64,000 bases of DNA from assembly GCF_000002985.6 (NCBI RefSeq), contig NC_003280.10, positions 11,900,501-11,964,500 on the forward strand, given 5' to 3'. The notes beneath the pieces are model-generated. The model saw nothing but the letters and a program-made list of their open reading frames with translations, made no database searches and was not told where the DNA came from. Below are positions 38,011 through 51,900 of the stretch, in pieces. The number at the start of each line of letters is the position of its first letter. The first letter of the stretch is position 1. The stretch is from Caenorhabditis elegans. Its lineage: Eukaryota; Nematoda; Chromadorea; Rhabditida; Rhabditidae. A program made the translations under genes and the position numbers.

Positions 38011-41000
38011 AGGCCTAGAAATTAAGAAGTCCGAGAAGATTTCCAATTTTTTCTAGTAGGAATCACACCAAAGTGTAAGTGACACAAAAAAGCTCTATCT
38101 TCTTTCTTCTTCTAACTATATCATTTGACATTAAAAAAACTTACAAATAGTTGCTCTCTCCCCAACTAAATGCCCATTAATCTTCCCTCGTTCTTTCCTG
38201 CGATCCCATCGCAACATAAGAAACGGAACCCAAATCAAAAAAAATATGAAAAAGGCCAAAAGTTTTATAGTAGGTAGAAGAAGAAGCAGCAGCACCCTAA
38301 ACCAGTTGAAAAGAAGTTTTTGAGAGGCGTATATAGTTATGGATCATCTCATCACTAATAGCCTCTCCGAAACGTTCAATCGCTTTTCTTCAACATGTTG
38401 TGTGTGTGTTCTCGTTGGAGGGCGAGCAGCATACAGAAACCAAAAAGAAAATGGATGAAAATCACCAGATGTTTTTGCAGGGAGGGGACTGGGACGGGGG
38501 ACATATTTTTGGGGCGAGTTCCGAGTCAACGAAATGAGCCACCACATTTTTTACTTTACTAATAGATTATTCAATTTGTGAATGTAGCGAAGAGGGGTTA
38601 CAAGTTTTTGAAACAGGTTTTTTTTGGAAAATGTGCTTATAAGTTTTCACCCCAGCAGATCTCAAAATTTACCGAGCTTGATAAAACTGGAAAATCGATT
38701 TTTTTTTAAATATCTGCAGAACAAAACATCAGGGTTTCCTTAAATTCTTGCATAATTTTTATTTTTATTTTTTCGAATTTTTGAAAAAATTGTTTAAATT
38801 TGTTGAGATAAGTTCGTCAAAAGCTGAAAATTAGATTAAACTACAGTCTACATAGAAAATTTGGAACTTTCGTGTGAAACATGGTGCATTGCTGATGTAA
38901 ATTAGTCTACCAGGACATTCAATGCACCATGTTTTAAGCAAATTTCAAACTTTTTCAAAATTTGTTCAAGCCCTACAACATGAGAGTATAAATTTCCAGA
39001 ATTTTGACCGCTTAACAAGTCGAAGCACCTTGTTAAATTTGCAGCTAATTTTGAACAAAACTTCACTGAAAATTGGAAATTAATTCTAATTTTTGCCGGA
39101 ACTTGTTCTAAAAAATTAAATGAAAAACTGATTTTACGCAAAAATGCAGAGCATAAGCTGAAGGCATGTCTGTAGGCGTAGCGTGCCTACGTGACATGCC
39201 TAGTTTTAAGCCAAAGTTTGAAATTGTAGATTTTCTTGTAATTCTTTGGTTTTTCTACGTACATTTGTGTGTGGCAATTTTAAAAATTATTGAATTAAAA
39301 ATTAATGAATAAACAATTTTTTAGGACGAAAAAAAATTTTTTTTTAAGATTTTCTGCAAATATTTTCAAAATTGATTTTATGGCCACCTGGTGGGTCTCC
39401 CAACGGCTAGAAAGACTTACGAATAATGTTAATATTTTTTCAGAACACAACTTTGTAGTTTAAAATTGCTAATTTTAAACTCCAAAGTTAAGGGTAGAAC
39501 TTGAACAGAAAATGAGCAAAAATTTGCTACTAAAATCTTTTCAAAAACCTCAGAAATTAAAGAAAAAGAAAACAAAATTTTGCAACATTTCTCGATTTTC
39601 TAAAAACTCTAAAAACTCCCGAGGCGCAGACATGTAAAGAAAACAAAGAAAACAGTCTGTTTTTTTTTCTTCTCAAAAATGGAAGACTCGCAGAGTGTCT
39701 CTATGTTGAGCTCTGAGAAAGAAAAGGGTATCGAAGAGTGTGCAGTTCTCTCCTGACATTAGAGCGTTCGAAAAATAAATACCGAGTGACTGTAGAGCTC
39801 AGAGTGGTTGTGCAAGAGGGAAACCCGATCGTAGAAACGAAATTCTTGTTGCGGAACACTTTTTGGCGGTGATCAATTTGTTTCAAAATTTATTAAACTA
39901 TTTTTTCCAACGCTAAATTACTGATGGTTCCGTTCAGAATATTGCCAAAAGTTTGAAAAATTTTTTTAAGTAAATTAAATGTTTCTAAAAATATGCCTTA
40001 ACATGTGAGTCTATGGTACTTTTCAAAAAAATCTGCTTTGAAAAGATCAAGTTTTTTGACAGAAAATTTCCAAAAAAAGGTTATTTCCAAAAATGTTCTA
40101 AAATTCCCGAAACAATTCACCTTTTTGGCTTCACCTGGAGGGAGTTATTTGCCTCAAATAATAAAAGAATTGGTCCGTATAAAGTTATTTAAAAATTTAT
40201 ATTAAAAAAAGTTTTTATGATTTTCTTTCTCATGTTTGCGAAAAAAACCTACATTTTTGGATTATGAATTTAGCAGGTTTTTCTTCGATTTTTTTATCAA
40301 AAACATTGCGTTAAAAAACCAGTAAATTTGCTGGAAAACTCTAAACAATTTAGAGTTAAAAAAACATTTTTAAATTTCATTCAGTTTTTTTTAAAACAAA
40401 GCAAGGCTTCCTTACAGCAGTAAAACTTAATTTTTTTTAAGTTTCAGTGTCATGTCTTGTACAATATAACCAAAGCCTGAGTGAAGCCTACCTGCCTACG
40501 TGCCTGCCTACTGCCTATTTCCTAACTTTTGGTGTACGTCTGCTCGGATCTTGCGTCCGAAACAGAGCACAAGCAGCTGGGGGCTCCGGCCGCAGCTTTA
40601 CACAAAAAATCTATTTTTTCCAAAAATCAAACAAAAAGAATGAGTTGAATTTTAGAAAATTCTAGACATTCAGAACTGACAAAAAACTGAGAAAACTGAG
40701 ATAATGAATATGTTAGGCTTGCAGAGGCAAAAAGAAAAAGGCAAAGAAATTTTGGAAAAAGGCGAAATGGGCGGAGCCCCGCCGCACACGAAGTTAAAGC
40801 TAGTTTTTTGGCTGAAAGTCTAGAAAAAAAAAATTACTTAATTGTTTAAAAACAATAGCTGGATGAAAAAAAATTAAAAATAAAAAGAAAATGAAAAAGA
40901 GTAAGAGGATCAGAAAAAGAATAAGAAACTAAAAGTTGAAAGAAGATATGAGATAAAAAGAAAGGAAAAAAGAACATGAAGCTTTGTTGCACCTTTTTTC

Positions 41001-42118
41001 TTACTGCTTCCTTTGTTTTTTGTTGGAGGTATTTGAATTTTAGGGTGAAAGACCACCACGTAGAAAGGTATTGAACTTGAAGCATAGGCATTCACAAAAA
41101 ATCTTAAATCTCAACAATCAAAAAACGAGAAAAATCATATGATGTTTCATAATCATAGGAACAATTTAAGACGTTGAAAAACATTTTAAAACTTTCTCGA
41201 AAATATTGAAATTGTTTGAAATATTCAAAAAAGTCAAAAAGCACATTTCGAAATTTTTCCTTGAATTTTCGTCAAAAGTTGTAGAACTTTTATTAGCAAT
41301 TGTGCAGAAGTTTTAGAAAACAAATTCGAAAAAAATATTGACTGAATATTTCAGTTTTTTTTCAAAAAAAAATTTATTTTTGAACCAACTCAATTTTTTT
41401 TAATCCTTAAAATACTTTTTTAAATAAAAAAATGTTTAAACCACTAAAACCTCGAAAAAATAGCTATAAATTTACCAGTTTTAATCAAAAACTGCGTTTT
41501 CAGCTCATTTTTAAAAATTTTCTGGGCACAGAAAATACTGAAAATATGTACATTAAGACAAAGTTTCAGAAATTTTTTTTTTTTAATTATTCAAAAAATA
41601 TCAGATTTAACCCTTCCTGCTCATTACTGATAATACTTCAAAAATATACAAATTCGTGAAGATTAGTAATAAATTGAAAATCGTCAGTAAAGAAATAAGG
41701 AATAAAAAAAGGAATAGAATCGTAGTTTCCACAAAAACTCTCTACAAAATGCTACCCAAAAACCTATAGATTCCAGAAGATATCCCACAAAAAAACTTCA
41801 CAAAAAACCCGACAAATACCCAAATAATTCGGTCAACGTAACGCTAAAGACATGGAAGAGACCCGGTTTACGTTCACAAAAATTCCGATTAAAATCGGGT
41901 GGTAAAAAGTGGTACGGAAAGGCGAAAGAGAAAAGTTTCAGTAGTTTTTTAGTGCACACAATAATTGTAGACGACGCGACGAAAGATTTTGAGGACAGAT
42001 AACCGTTTTATATACCTTTAGATTCATTTTTATTATAAGACATTTTTCTATGGGTAAGAAGAGTATGGGTCAATGAGTCTGATCTTCGGATTCGGAGGAA
42101 AACTGAATCTTGGTCGGG

Positions 42119-42345
42119 TGCAAAGCCTAACTTCAAATCTGAGGTTAGATATAAGCTTAGGTCTAAGCCTAAGCCTGAGCCGAAGCCTAAGTCTAAGCCT
42201 AAGCACTAGCCTAAGCCAACGCCTAATCCTCAGCTTAAGCCTAAAGCCTACTACTAAGCCTAAGCTCAAGCCTAGGTCTAAGCCTATGTCTAAGCCTACG
42301 CCTATGCCTAGGCCAAAGCCTAAGCCTCAGCCTACGCCTGAAAGA
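42119..42345 (-). repeat. Interstitial telomere-like array (GCCTAA)n
   Basis: About 225 bp of AAGCCT units with variants. Confidence 0.85.
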
Positions 42346-45300
42346 CAAAACTTCCTCAGACTAGATTATCCTTCTAAAAACTAGGTACTAGCCAACTTTT
42401 TTCAGACTTTTCTCACTTTTTTCTGCCTGGGAAAGCCTTTGAATCGTACCTCTCCGTGCTTTTTTTCAGGGTGGGAAAAAATCTGCTCAGGTGACTTGAT
42501 ACGTAGGTCTAGAAGTCGTGATCTTTTCAGTTTTCCAATGAAAAAAAGAACTTGAGCTCTCAAACTCAAACCAGAACATAAATAACTTCTTTTTTCAGAC
42601 TACGGTAAGTAATCTACTATACGAAATGATTATGAAACATGCATACTTTTTGCTCGAGCTACCACCAAGCCAGCTTCTGAAAAAAAACGAAGAACTCCCA
42701 CGGAGCACACCCTACCCTATGGGGCGGAGCCATCATCACAAGGAGCTCTTTTCAGACATTCCCTTGGCGCCAGGCACGCTGCAGCCGGGGGCCACCAGGA
42801 CAAGGACACAAAGTGACTTTTCTAATCAAGAAAATGTGCATGTTGGAGTGCTCGGAGCACACACACGGGTGGCCACCGAAAGGAGTTCTAGTCCAATTTC
42901 CTACCCTTTTTTGAGCAAAAAAATGGGAGAGTTCAGAACAAAAAACTTGGGTCGGTTAATGAAATAATCGTAAAGTAGGACCAATTATTTGATGGATGAA
43001 ACTAGACATACTAGTGACACTAGAGAAATTGGCTGAAATTTTGAAGGAAAAAACTCTCTTCTTTTTGGTTTTTTTCCGTTCCTCTGAACAAGGCCTAATT
43101 TGATTAGAGGAGGTGAAGAAAATTCTCTGCTTATTTGAGCATGAAGACCAGACCTCACAAGCACTTTGAACTATGTATAAGAAAATCTCTCTGAAAAAAA
43201 ATTAAAAATTTTTCCATCTAATAGAGAATACTTTTTCGAGTTGGTTTTGTGGTGTTTTAAGACCAAAAAAACTAATTTAGGACCTTTTGAACAAATTAGA
43301 TTTTTTTTGAATTTTTTTGAATTTTTAAAAAAATTAATTTCTAAATTTGTGGAAAATGGTTTAAAGTGTCTGAATTAACCGTTTTAACATTTTTAGACTC
43401 AATTTTAACTGATTCTCGGGGTTTTCGTGCGGCTTCAAAAAAATAGTTTCAAAAAATTTCAATTTTTTTAAATTGTAAAACTTTTAAATTTTGAACTTTC
43501 TGGAGATGCCATATTTTATCAGAAGCCAAAATTTCAGATTAAAAAAGCCGCAAAAATACATTTCAAAATTTTAAGATTTTTTTGCAAAAAAAAATCGTTT
43601 TGTTTATTTTTAAAAAGTGAAATGTTGAATTTTCTAGGGATGAAAGATTGTTACCATATTCATATTCACAGGTCGCTCAAACCTTATTGCCTATTAAGCC
43701 TATTATCAGGCCTATCCTATTAGGCCTACCTACCACCTGATTTCTGCCATTTTGTGTGGGCGGCAGGCTAAGCTGCAAAAATGTCAACTTTTTAAAATTC
43801 AAATAGATGCAAAAATGTAGAAAAGTGTTTAATTAGTTTGAAAAAAACAATTATTTTTATTGAACAACTCGGGGAAAATTAGCCAAAAAACTTTCAAAAA
43901 ATTTATTTGCATTTTTGAAGAAAAATTGGCTTTCACACTAAAAAAAACTATGAAACGTTCAATTTCCATTGCCTCCACGTCTACAGTAATCCGGTCTGAT
44001 CCGCTTTTTTAGACCTCCCGTTTAGTTTTTTTTTCGTTGAAACTAAACTTTTCAGTAACTTTAATTCAAAAATTGACCTATTGGATTAACTTTTCATAAT
44101 TCAGCCTTTTTTCCGTTTTGCCGTTTTGCAAAAGTTGTACTAATTACAGTAATCCGTAATCCCTGGCCACCCATTCTCGTTGGCCAAAAAACGAGTGCTT
44201 TGGACTAAAAATGTTTCTCTCAGTCGTCCCATAGGGTGCAGTGGACACAAAACCATTAAAATATAGATGAATCGCCGCGGGAACAAAAAGTCCCTCTTTT
44301 GTGCTACGCGGCGGCAAATTCGAAACTGAATCCCCTGGAGGCGAATCGTTTTTTTGTGCGTTTCGCCTCAGAAGCCGAACGCTGTCTGCGTCTCCAAGTC
44401 TTACACGCTCTCTCACGGGCACAGATAAGGAATGGACCGCCCATTAAAGAGAGGAAAAAATAAAAGAAACGGGGAAAAAGGATGGAGAAAAACGAAAATG
44501 GGCAAAAAATTGAGATGGCCTCCCAGGCAGGAAGAAGCGCTGTAGCCGAGGAACTTTTTTGTAGAAATTGGAGGGTCTTTTTTCGAAATTGTCCTAGGCA
44601 GTAGGCAAGCAAAAAAGGCAATCGTACCTATTCTAGTCGAAGATCATCATAACTGTTACCTACTTAAAAGCTTTGTTTAAAGCTTTTTTTTTAGAAATTC
44701 TGAGTAATGTTAAGCAACAATATTCAAGTATGTGAACTTCAATTAGAACACAAAATTGGTAGCAAAATACGATTTTTTTCGGTGGACTTCCAAAATTATG
44801 AGTGGCGCCAAATTTAAGAAAAACATGAGAATAAGAAAATCCGATTATTTTTTTTGCGAAAAAAACTAACAGTTCTTTTGAAAAACTGAAAAAACCAAGC
44901 CTGATCAAATCTGGAGCCGACACCTGCCAGTTTTTCTTTTTTAGAAAATCCTAAAATCTACATAAATTCCAAAACTACCTACAGTAATCCAAACTCATGA
45001 CGTCACACATAAAAAGCTCCTTTGAAAATAGACATTGGTGGCTCAAAACGGTCATAAAACTGATGACACACCGACACTCAGTTCCCCCTGACTCTTTTAA
45101 CAAAAGCGTTCGAAAATTGGAAGCTTTGTGACTTTTCTTTTTTTGGCGAGGGGGAGGCGATAAAGAACGACGAGACCACCCATAAAAACTGGCAAAAAAT
45201 GTTTGAATATTTGACTAAACCAACCTCATAAAAAACGGCCACTGGCACGACCACCCTGTCAGCTGATCAGTGAATATGGAATAGAGAGGGGAGAATTTCA

Positions 45301-46284
45301 AAATGTATCTTATTTAAAAAGGGGTGTTTGTAAGGCAAGGTAGGCACCTAAATGCCTGCCTAGCGCCTATTGTTTGCAATCTGACGCATTTTTCACGGCC
45401 ATGTAGGTACAAGTAGGCAGCCAGTATTTTTTCGAATTATTGTGACAAGTGCACAATTTCCTCGCAAGAAATCTTTTTAAATTTTTTTTGTGAAAAAGAA
45501 ATCTAGGGGTCTTGCCACGAACGAAACTTTTCAAATGGAGTCCGGGCAAAAACAAAATCAATGAACTAACTGGGTTACTCTACTAATTAAAGGCGCATTC
45601 CCTTTTTCGGCTCGAAAATATTTCGCTGGCATTAAAAATATTTGAAAGCCAAGGACATAAGAAATAACTATGTACAAAAAAATTTCAAAAAAAAAAAGAA
45701 ACAAAAAGAGATTCCTCATCGAAAATAGATCTCCCAAAGAACTCTTAGAAAAAGACGGCGCGAAGAAGTAAAGAAGTATAAGTGGGCGGAGCCAAAATTC
45801 ATCTCATAAGCGACCGCCCCTGCAGAAAACCACTTTGGGTTACTGTAGATAATCCAGGGAATTGTAGAAGCCAATTGTATAGTTGCTTGTATTCAGCAGT
45901 TATGTTATCTTGTTTCAGAAAATTTAATTTATGGGAAAACCCTTGCCCTTTGTAAGAGTAAAATACAGTAACCATTGTATGCTCATCCCGGTCATCAGAT
46001 GGTCAGATAACTGTGAAATTGTTTGTTTGTTTGTTCGAATAAATTTGACGAATGTTATACGATTTAAACTTTTCAAATCAGAATAAAAACCAACCTTTAT
46101 TTGCTTAACTTGTAATAACTCAGCTGTCGTTTGTTTTATTAAAAATACATACGTTAACTGCCAAAATATTTATTATTTCTTTTTCCATAGTTTTGTAGTT
46201 GACTATATTTTAAAGTCTTCGAAATCAACCGAGATATAACCTTTCACAATTGACTAGTGCAATGTTCGCGGTTTGTGCGATTTT

Positions 46285-46555
46285 TGGTTTGGGTCTCGAC
46301 ACGACAAATTTTCATTACACAAGTAGGGGTGTGCGCCTTTAAAGAGTACTGTCTTTAAACTTTCGTTGTTGCTGAGTTTTCATTGATTTTCATAGTTTTC
46401 CATTTAGAAAAAAAAAACAAAAACTTATTAAAAATTATGAAAAATGAATGAAAATTCCCCAAAGTTTGAAACTACAGTACTCTTTAAAGGCGCATACCTT
46501 TTTGCGTTCACATAAATTGTTTTAGTCGTGTTGAGACATGTTTCGCGCAAAATTG
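46285..46555. mobile_element. Fold-back repeat of the CTTTAAAGAGTAC family, copy 2
   Basis: GGGTCTCGACACGACAAAT and GCGCCTTTAAAGAGTACTGT on the left face TACAGTACTCTTTAAAGGCG and TAGTCGTGTTGAGACA on the right. It matches the 18580-18850 element. Confidence 0.75.
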
Positions 46556-47387
46556 ACAAATTTTCTGACCTGGATAATACAAAGCACGACAAAATTGTTT
46601 CGGAAAAATTTATTGCGCCTTTAAAGGTGTACTGTAATTTTTTGTAAAAAAAAGTATATTTTAGTTTTTCGACATCTCTTCCAGTAGCAGATTATTATGC
46701 TTGAAATGCTTAAAATAAATATTACAAATACGAAGAAATACTACAGTAACCTCTGAAGGCGCAGGTCCTTTTTTTCAAGCATTTCGTGGCGGGACAGCAT
46801 TTTTTAGCGATCGGCAATTTCAGCAACTTCTAAAAATTCCGAAAATCCAAATCTTTCAGATCTTTGCGATACAGTAATGGATGATTCAAGGATGTGTTCC
46901 AAAAAACTTTTTACATCTCATCATCTCCTCGCAGCAAAGTCGACCTTGTCATTGCGAAAAGAGAGTGACCATGTAAATTGTTGAACTTTTTGGCTTCTCC
47001 TCCTCCTCCGCCTCCTCACATCAATCTCTTCGTCCGTCCTCCTCTCCAAACTATTTCCCATTGACTAGCTACACTACTACAGTACTCTGAGCGCGCGATA
47101 TTCGCATTATGATCACTTGGATGAATTCCAAGAAAAAAGTAACGGTGAAAAGAGAAAAAAAAGCGAACGAGGATGCGAACAGAGGTTTGTGGGGAGGACG
47201 TTTATTCAACGCGACAAGTGGAATGGGTGACAGATATTATTCTACTAAAGAGATTCCTAAAGAGTTACATGTGGGAAAACTAGGTGAAATCGCCAGCTTA
47301 ATACAGTAATTGCGCATCTATTACGAGGTATCCAGAAAAGAAATACAGTTAATTTACGGTATTTTGAAAAATGAGCCTGTGAGCGTG

Positions 47388-48025
47388 AGCTGTCGGCTGC
47401 AAACTCAAAGTTTGTCGGATGCTGATTTGAATGAGCTTGTAAAATGTCGGCTGCTTGTTTGCCGTGGCCACTTGTGATATGTCGGCTGCAAACCAATAAA
47501 GTGTCGGCTGCTGATTCAAACAAGCCTGTGAGCTCTCGGCTGCTTACTTGTGTTAACTTCCCGTGACATGTCGGCTGCAAGCTTATAGACACTCGTAAGA
47601 TGTCGGCTGCTTGTTACTTATCAGGAAAAATTACCCGAATTCCTTTAATATTTCTTCTCGATACGGTACATGGAGCACATGATTTTACAGGAAATATTTG
47701 TTGTATAAACTGTGTAACCTCTGAACTAAACTAATTGGATGGCAAAAACATATGTTGATATTTATAATTGCAAGTTATCAACAGACATAGAAAATAATAA
47801 GAGGGAAGCATCCGATAATTAGATGGTCTTCTTCGAATCATTGAAGTGAAAAGTTTAATGGGATGGATTAATTTATAAAACTTTGTGTGATTTTTTGCCA
47901 GGTTTTTCATTGAAATAGTCAAGCAGCCGACACCTCACGGGCACTTGTTTGCAGCCCATATAGTGGCCAAACACAGGTGAGCAGCCGACAGCTCACAGGC
48001 CCGTTTGAATCAGCAGCCGTCACTT
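47388..48025. repeat. TGTCGGCTGC minisatellite in inverted halves
   Basis: At least six TGTCGGCTGC units lie on the + strand between 47388 and 47612. The complementary form GCAGCCGACA occurs at 47923-48022. Weaker units (CCGACACCTCAC, GCAGCCGACATTTTATGGG) continue inside intron 2 of the next gene to about 48825. Confidence 0.8.
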
Positions 48026-48262
48026 CACTGGCGTTCGTACGTTCTACTGAATTGCCTCCAATTTACTTGCGATTAGAAATGAACTTTCTGGAAAATTTCG
48101 GTAATTTTTTGAAAAATTTAAATCTTCTTATTTCCTTTTTCCCAAAACGTGACCTTTATTTTTCCTTCAATTTTACTTTTCTAATAAAAAAAAAATCAAC
48201 CCTCAACAAAAAATAAAATTTTCAAATTCATTCCTACAATCTCCTGCATATTTTCTCAAAAA

Positions 48263-48926
48263 ATGCATCTCGTCGATGATGGCAAAGGATTTCGGTCGGA
48301 ATGGGAGGCATTGACGACTTATAAATTGGTAAGTGTGCTCCATTGGACACTGTGTTCAATTGAGCGCGTTTGCAGATTATCTTATGCGGTGGATGTTGTT
48401 GGGCACTGTTCATCGTGTCATTCGGGCTCTACAATTATTGTGCAATTTCGAAGCCACTGCCGGCTGTCTCATTTGATGATGCACTTGGTGGGGTGAGTCT
48501 TTGAGCGACCGACAAGTTTTGGGACAGCATGCGGAAGTAACCGACACCTCACTGGTTTAGTCGAATTAGCGCCCGGTAGTCCACGAGTGAACAGAAAGAG
48601 CATGCGACACTCTACGGGTCCATAAGCATCTGACAGTTCGCGGGGGCCCATAATGAGCAACTTTGCGGGCATTTTTTTATTAAGGTAATTAGCAGCCGAC
48701 ATTTTATGGGTACTTATTGAATACCAAAACAAGTAACCGTCGCTGTTCTGGACCTCTTAAATTAGTCTTTGTAGAATTTCGCGCTACAGGTCCTTGAACT
48801 AAGTTGCGACCGACATCTCACGGGACCCCGTAAATTTCAATTTTTCAGGAAGAAGAAGCTCTGATCGGATCGAAATCTCAGAAATCGCAAAAGTCAACCA
48901 AACAAACTGCGAGCTCCCGTAAATGA
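48263..48926 (+). CDS. Small single-pass membrane protein (86 residues), unknown function
   Basis: Three exons, 48263-48328, 48376-48492 and 48849-48926, with canonical splice sites. Intron 1 is 47 bp, the typical nematode size. After MHLVDDGKGFRSEWEALTTY comes one hydrophobic, cysteine-containing segment (LIILCGGCCWALFIVSFGLY, about residues 22-41), then a short polar tail rich in Lys, Ser and Gln that ends in SSRK. There is no cleavable signal peptide, so the topology is uncertain. AATAAA lies about 27 bp after the stop. I do not recognise the family. The exon structure and compact 3' end support a real gene. Intron 2 carries TGTCGGCTGC-type repeat units. Confidence 0.75.
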
Positions 48927-51900
48927 TTCATTGTCAACTTGTAGTATTTTTCCGAATAAATTTCGTTCTCGACTACTACTTCGAATTTGCATACTTGTTG
49001 TACACATTTACCGCCCGATAAAGTTTCCGGGTGATGTTTTTCTTTTGAAAAATGTTTGCCAATTTATATGAGTCACTGAGGAATGAGTCAATCTATCCAA
49101 TTGTCTGGCAGATTTTTTTTTTTGATTTGGGATGTATTGTCGATCACAATGTGATCATTTTATGGCTTGAAAATTAGGTTTTTAATGGAGGTTGCGGTAT
49201 GTGAAAAAATTACAGAAAATTTTGTTTCAAAACTGTAAATATTTTGAAACGTTTTAGTAATTTATTTGCTTGTTTTTTTTAAGAAAAAAATCTGAATTTT
49301 TAAAGTGCAATTTTTTCACTACTTTCGGAGCCCGTAAATTGGCTCCGGAGGTAGATTTTTGCAGATTTTTATTTAATTTTTTATAGGCTCATGGCAAAGC
49401 AATTATTTTGAAAGCTGTCAAAACACTTCTTTATCTGAAACTTTATACACTGAAACACTCTGAAAAAATCTCCAAAAAGCAGCAATTCCGCAGGCCATGA
49501 TGCACTGAAAAATTCCAGATCAACTTTTTTCTACTCAAATGAATCTAAATTTTTTATAGTGGCCTCTGAATCGGTATGGTGCTTTTTCAGAATTTTTATT
49601 TAAAATTTTGGGATAAGTAAGCTTTACCTTACCTCACTCACTTTGTCAGATCTTTTTCAAGCTTCAAGTTTATTTTTTATCATTTTTATTTCCGGGTCAC
49701 ATCATTGTTTGCTTTATTACCCTTTATTTGATGAGTAATTGATTCGTGATTGGATTAATAATAGGTAGTTTATTTATATGCGTAAACATTTGTTCAAGTT
49801 TCGAAACTTTTTTTAAAAAGTTTTTTTTAAAATTAATTATTTTATTTTTGTAGCCTTTTATTCATCAAAAATTGATATCTTTTTAACAAAATCTTTGAAA
49901 AATCAACATAGGAACACCTAAGCCCTACTAGATAAAACTACAGGTGGATAAATACGAAAAAATTGGTAAACAAAAACGAATTTGTTGAGGTGATCGGATT
50001 ATCGGTAGGCGGAGCCAACACCAGATTTTTTGCGGTACTCTTGATTGAATGAACTTAATAGTTATATAAAATGGTGTACTGTTAGGACTTTATCAAAATC
50101 AAAAATGTTTTAAAGTACCACGTGTACCTACTTTTGTTTTTTTCTCTCATTTTTTGAATTCCAACTCATATTACTAAAAAAGCACTGATAAGAGATGATA
50201 ACAAAGTATATCACCTTTTAAGACATTAGGTATTAAAATATTAAAGTTTAAAGACACGTGTGTTTTTCTATTTATAAATATATTTAAAGTTGTGGAACAG
50301 ATGTAGATTTTCAGTTTTTCTTGTTTCAACATTTTTGTTTTCAAAATATCTTTTATCAATGATATATCATCGATATGTATCTACATATCACATCCTCAAG
50401 TAGTTTGTAGTATTGTAGTATTTGTAGTTTGTAGCAGGGTGGGCGGCAGTTGCCATTCGGCAAATTGATCCCCCCACCCTGGTTGAAATCATTTTGTTAA
50501 TTTTGGCTGAAAATTCAAACTTCAAAAACCCAAAAAAAATTTGCAATTTTAAAGTAAATCAAATTTTTGGCACGGAACTCAAAGTTAAAATTTTTCCGAC
50601 AAATTAAAATTCAAAAAAAAATTTAAATCGAATTGCAGGATTTCAATAAGCATTTTCAAAAAAATTGGTTCCTAATTTGTATTAAAATTCGAATATCAAT
50701 TTTCAAATAAATTGATTCAAAGTTAAAATTGGCTTTTTTTTTTATGCAAATTTTTTTTTGTTCACAATTTTAATTTTATGCATGAATTTTTTATTATTTT
50801 TCATGTCAATTCAATAAAATCAAATAAATATTTTCAAACTTCACGTGGTGTCAGAGTGTCTCATTTCGGCTTGATCTACGTAGATCTACAAAAAATGCGG
50901 GAGAAGAGACGCCGAGTTCTCAACTGATTTTGCATGGTTAAGACCGTGCTGACGTCACACTTTTTTGGGCAAAAAATTCCCACATTTTTTGTAGATCAAA
51001 CCGTAATGGGACAGCCTGGCACTACGTGAAACTTTTCTTTTCAGATTTTGATCAGATTTTTGATTTATTGGTCATCCAATTTTTATCACGAAACTTAAAA
51101 AGTGTTTTTTTTCTAGCTTTATGATTTGTGAAATCTTTCAAACAAATCCGATTGCTGATTTATTGCATTTTTACAATTCTTTTTAAAGTTTCAATTTTAT
51201 AGTTAATTTTTATTACAAAAATAAATCATTCAAAAAAATGTTCAACTTAAATTTTTTTTAAATTCTCAATAAATGTCAAACTTGACTATCTAAACTTCCT
51301 AACAAAAAACTACATAATTGAAACACTAAAGAACATTGTAGTTTGTAGTTTTGAACTGTACTTTGGTTTGCAGATTATTGGTCTTCAAATGATCGCTGAA
51401 AAATTTCAATGTTGCAAAAAAACTTTGATCTCCCTGTTAAACTACTAAAATTTTACAATTTAGGGTAACACTTTAAATTTAGAAATTTAGCTTAATATAG
51501 CTTCTTCATTAATTCTGACATCAGAAAGCAATTTTTTCCCATGCTTTTTTGGAACAACTATTATGTATTATTAGTATGAAATTTTCTAGCCTAAATTTTC
51601 TGTTTTAACATATGTCTTTGTTTTTCATTTTCCCGTTGTTTTTGTCCCTATGATGCTTTCTATTAATCCTTTAACTCGTAAAGTCAATAGACATGTTGAA
51701 AAAAACAAAAAAATTTCTGTTATCCCTAGATTGTCATACAATTTGTTAGGCGAATGGGAAACATTTAAACAAAGAATTTTAAATTCAGAATTGTCTGGAA
51801 AACCGCTGTGGGAAAACGGTGAATAAGAACATTTGTGTATTGGTTTCCCAAAATGATGATGATAGTGTATTGTTTTCATTTTTCATTGTATTTTGTAGTT

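Larger units (their letters stand above)
32758..48262. other. 15.5-kb region upstream of lin-29, no supported gene
   Basis: No multi-exon frame with good splice sites was found on either strand. Repeat-poor, more GC-rich islands at about 34880-35170, 36170-36560, 38330-38560, 42600-42960, 44130-44620 and 46930-47320 may be regulatory or untranslated exons. Most of the rest is repeats (GCCGGCAA, AGGCAGGC, telomere-like and fold-back families) and AT-rich DNA. Its size and position fit a long lin-29a control region, which is inference. Confidence 0.55.

Noticed and set aside
42626..42967. 113-residue + strand frame with some protein-like composition
   Set aside because: No splice context, no recognised motif and no neighbouring exons. 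It could be part of an untranslated exon or control element, but coding is unsupported.
47109..47309. 66-residue + strand frame starting MITWMNSKKK
   Set aside because: It is short and lysine-rich, with no conserved motif and no supporting exons.
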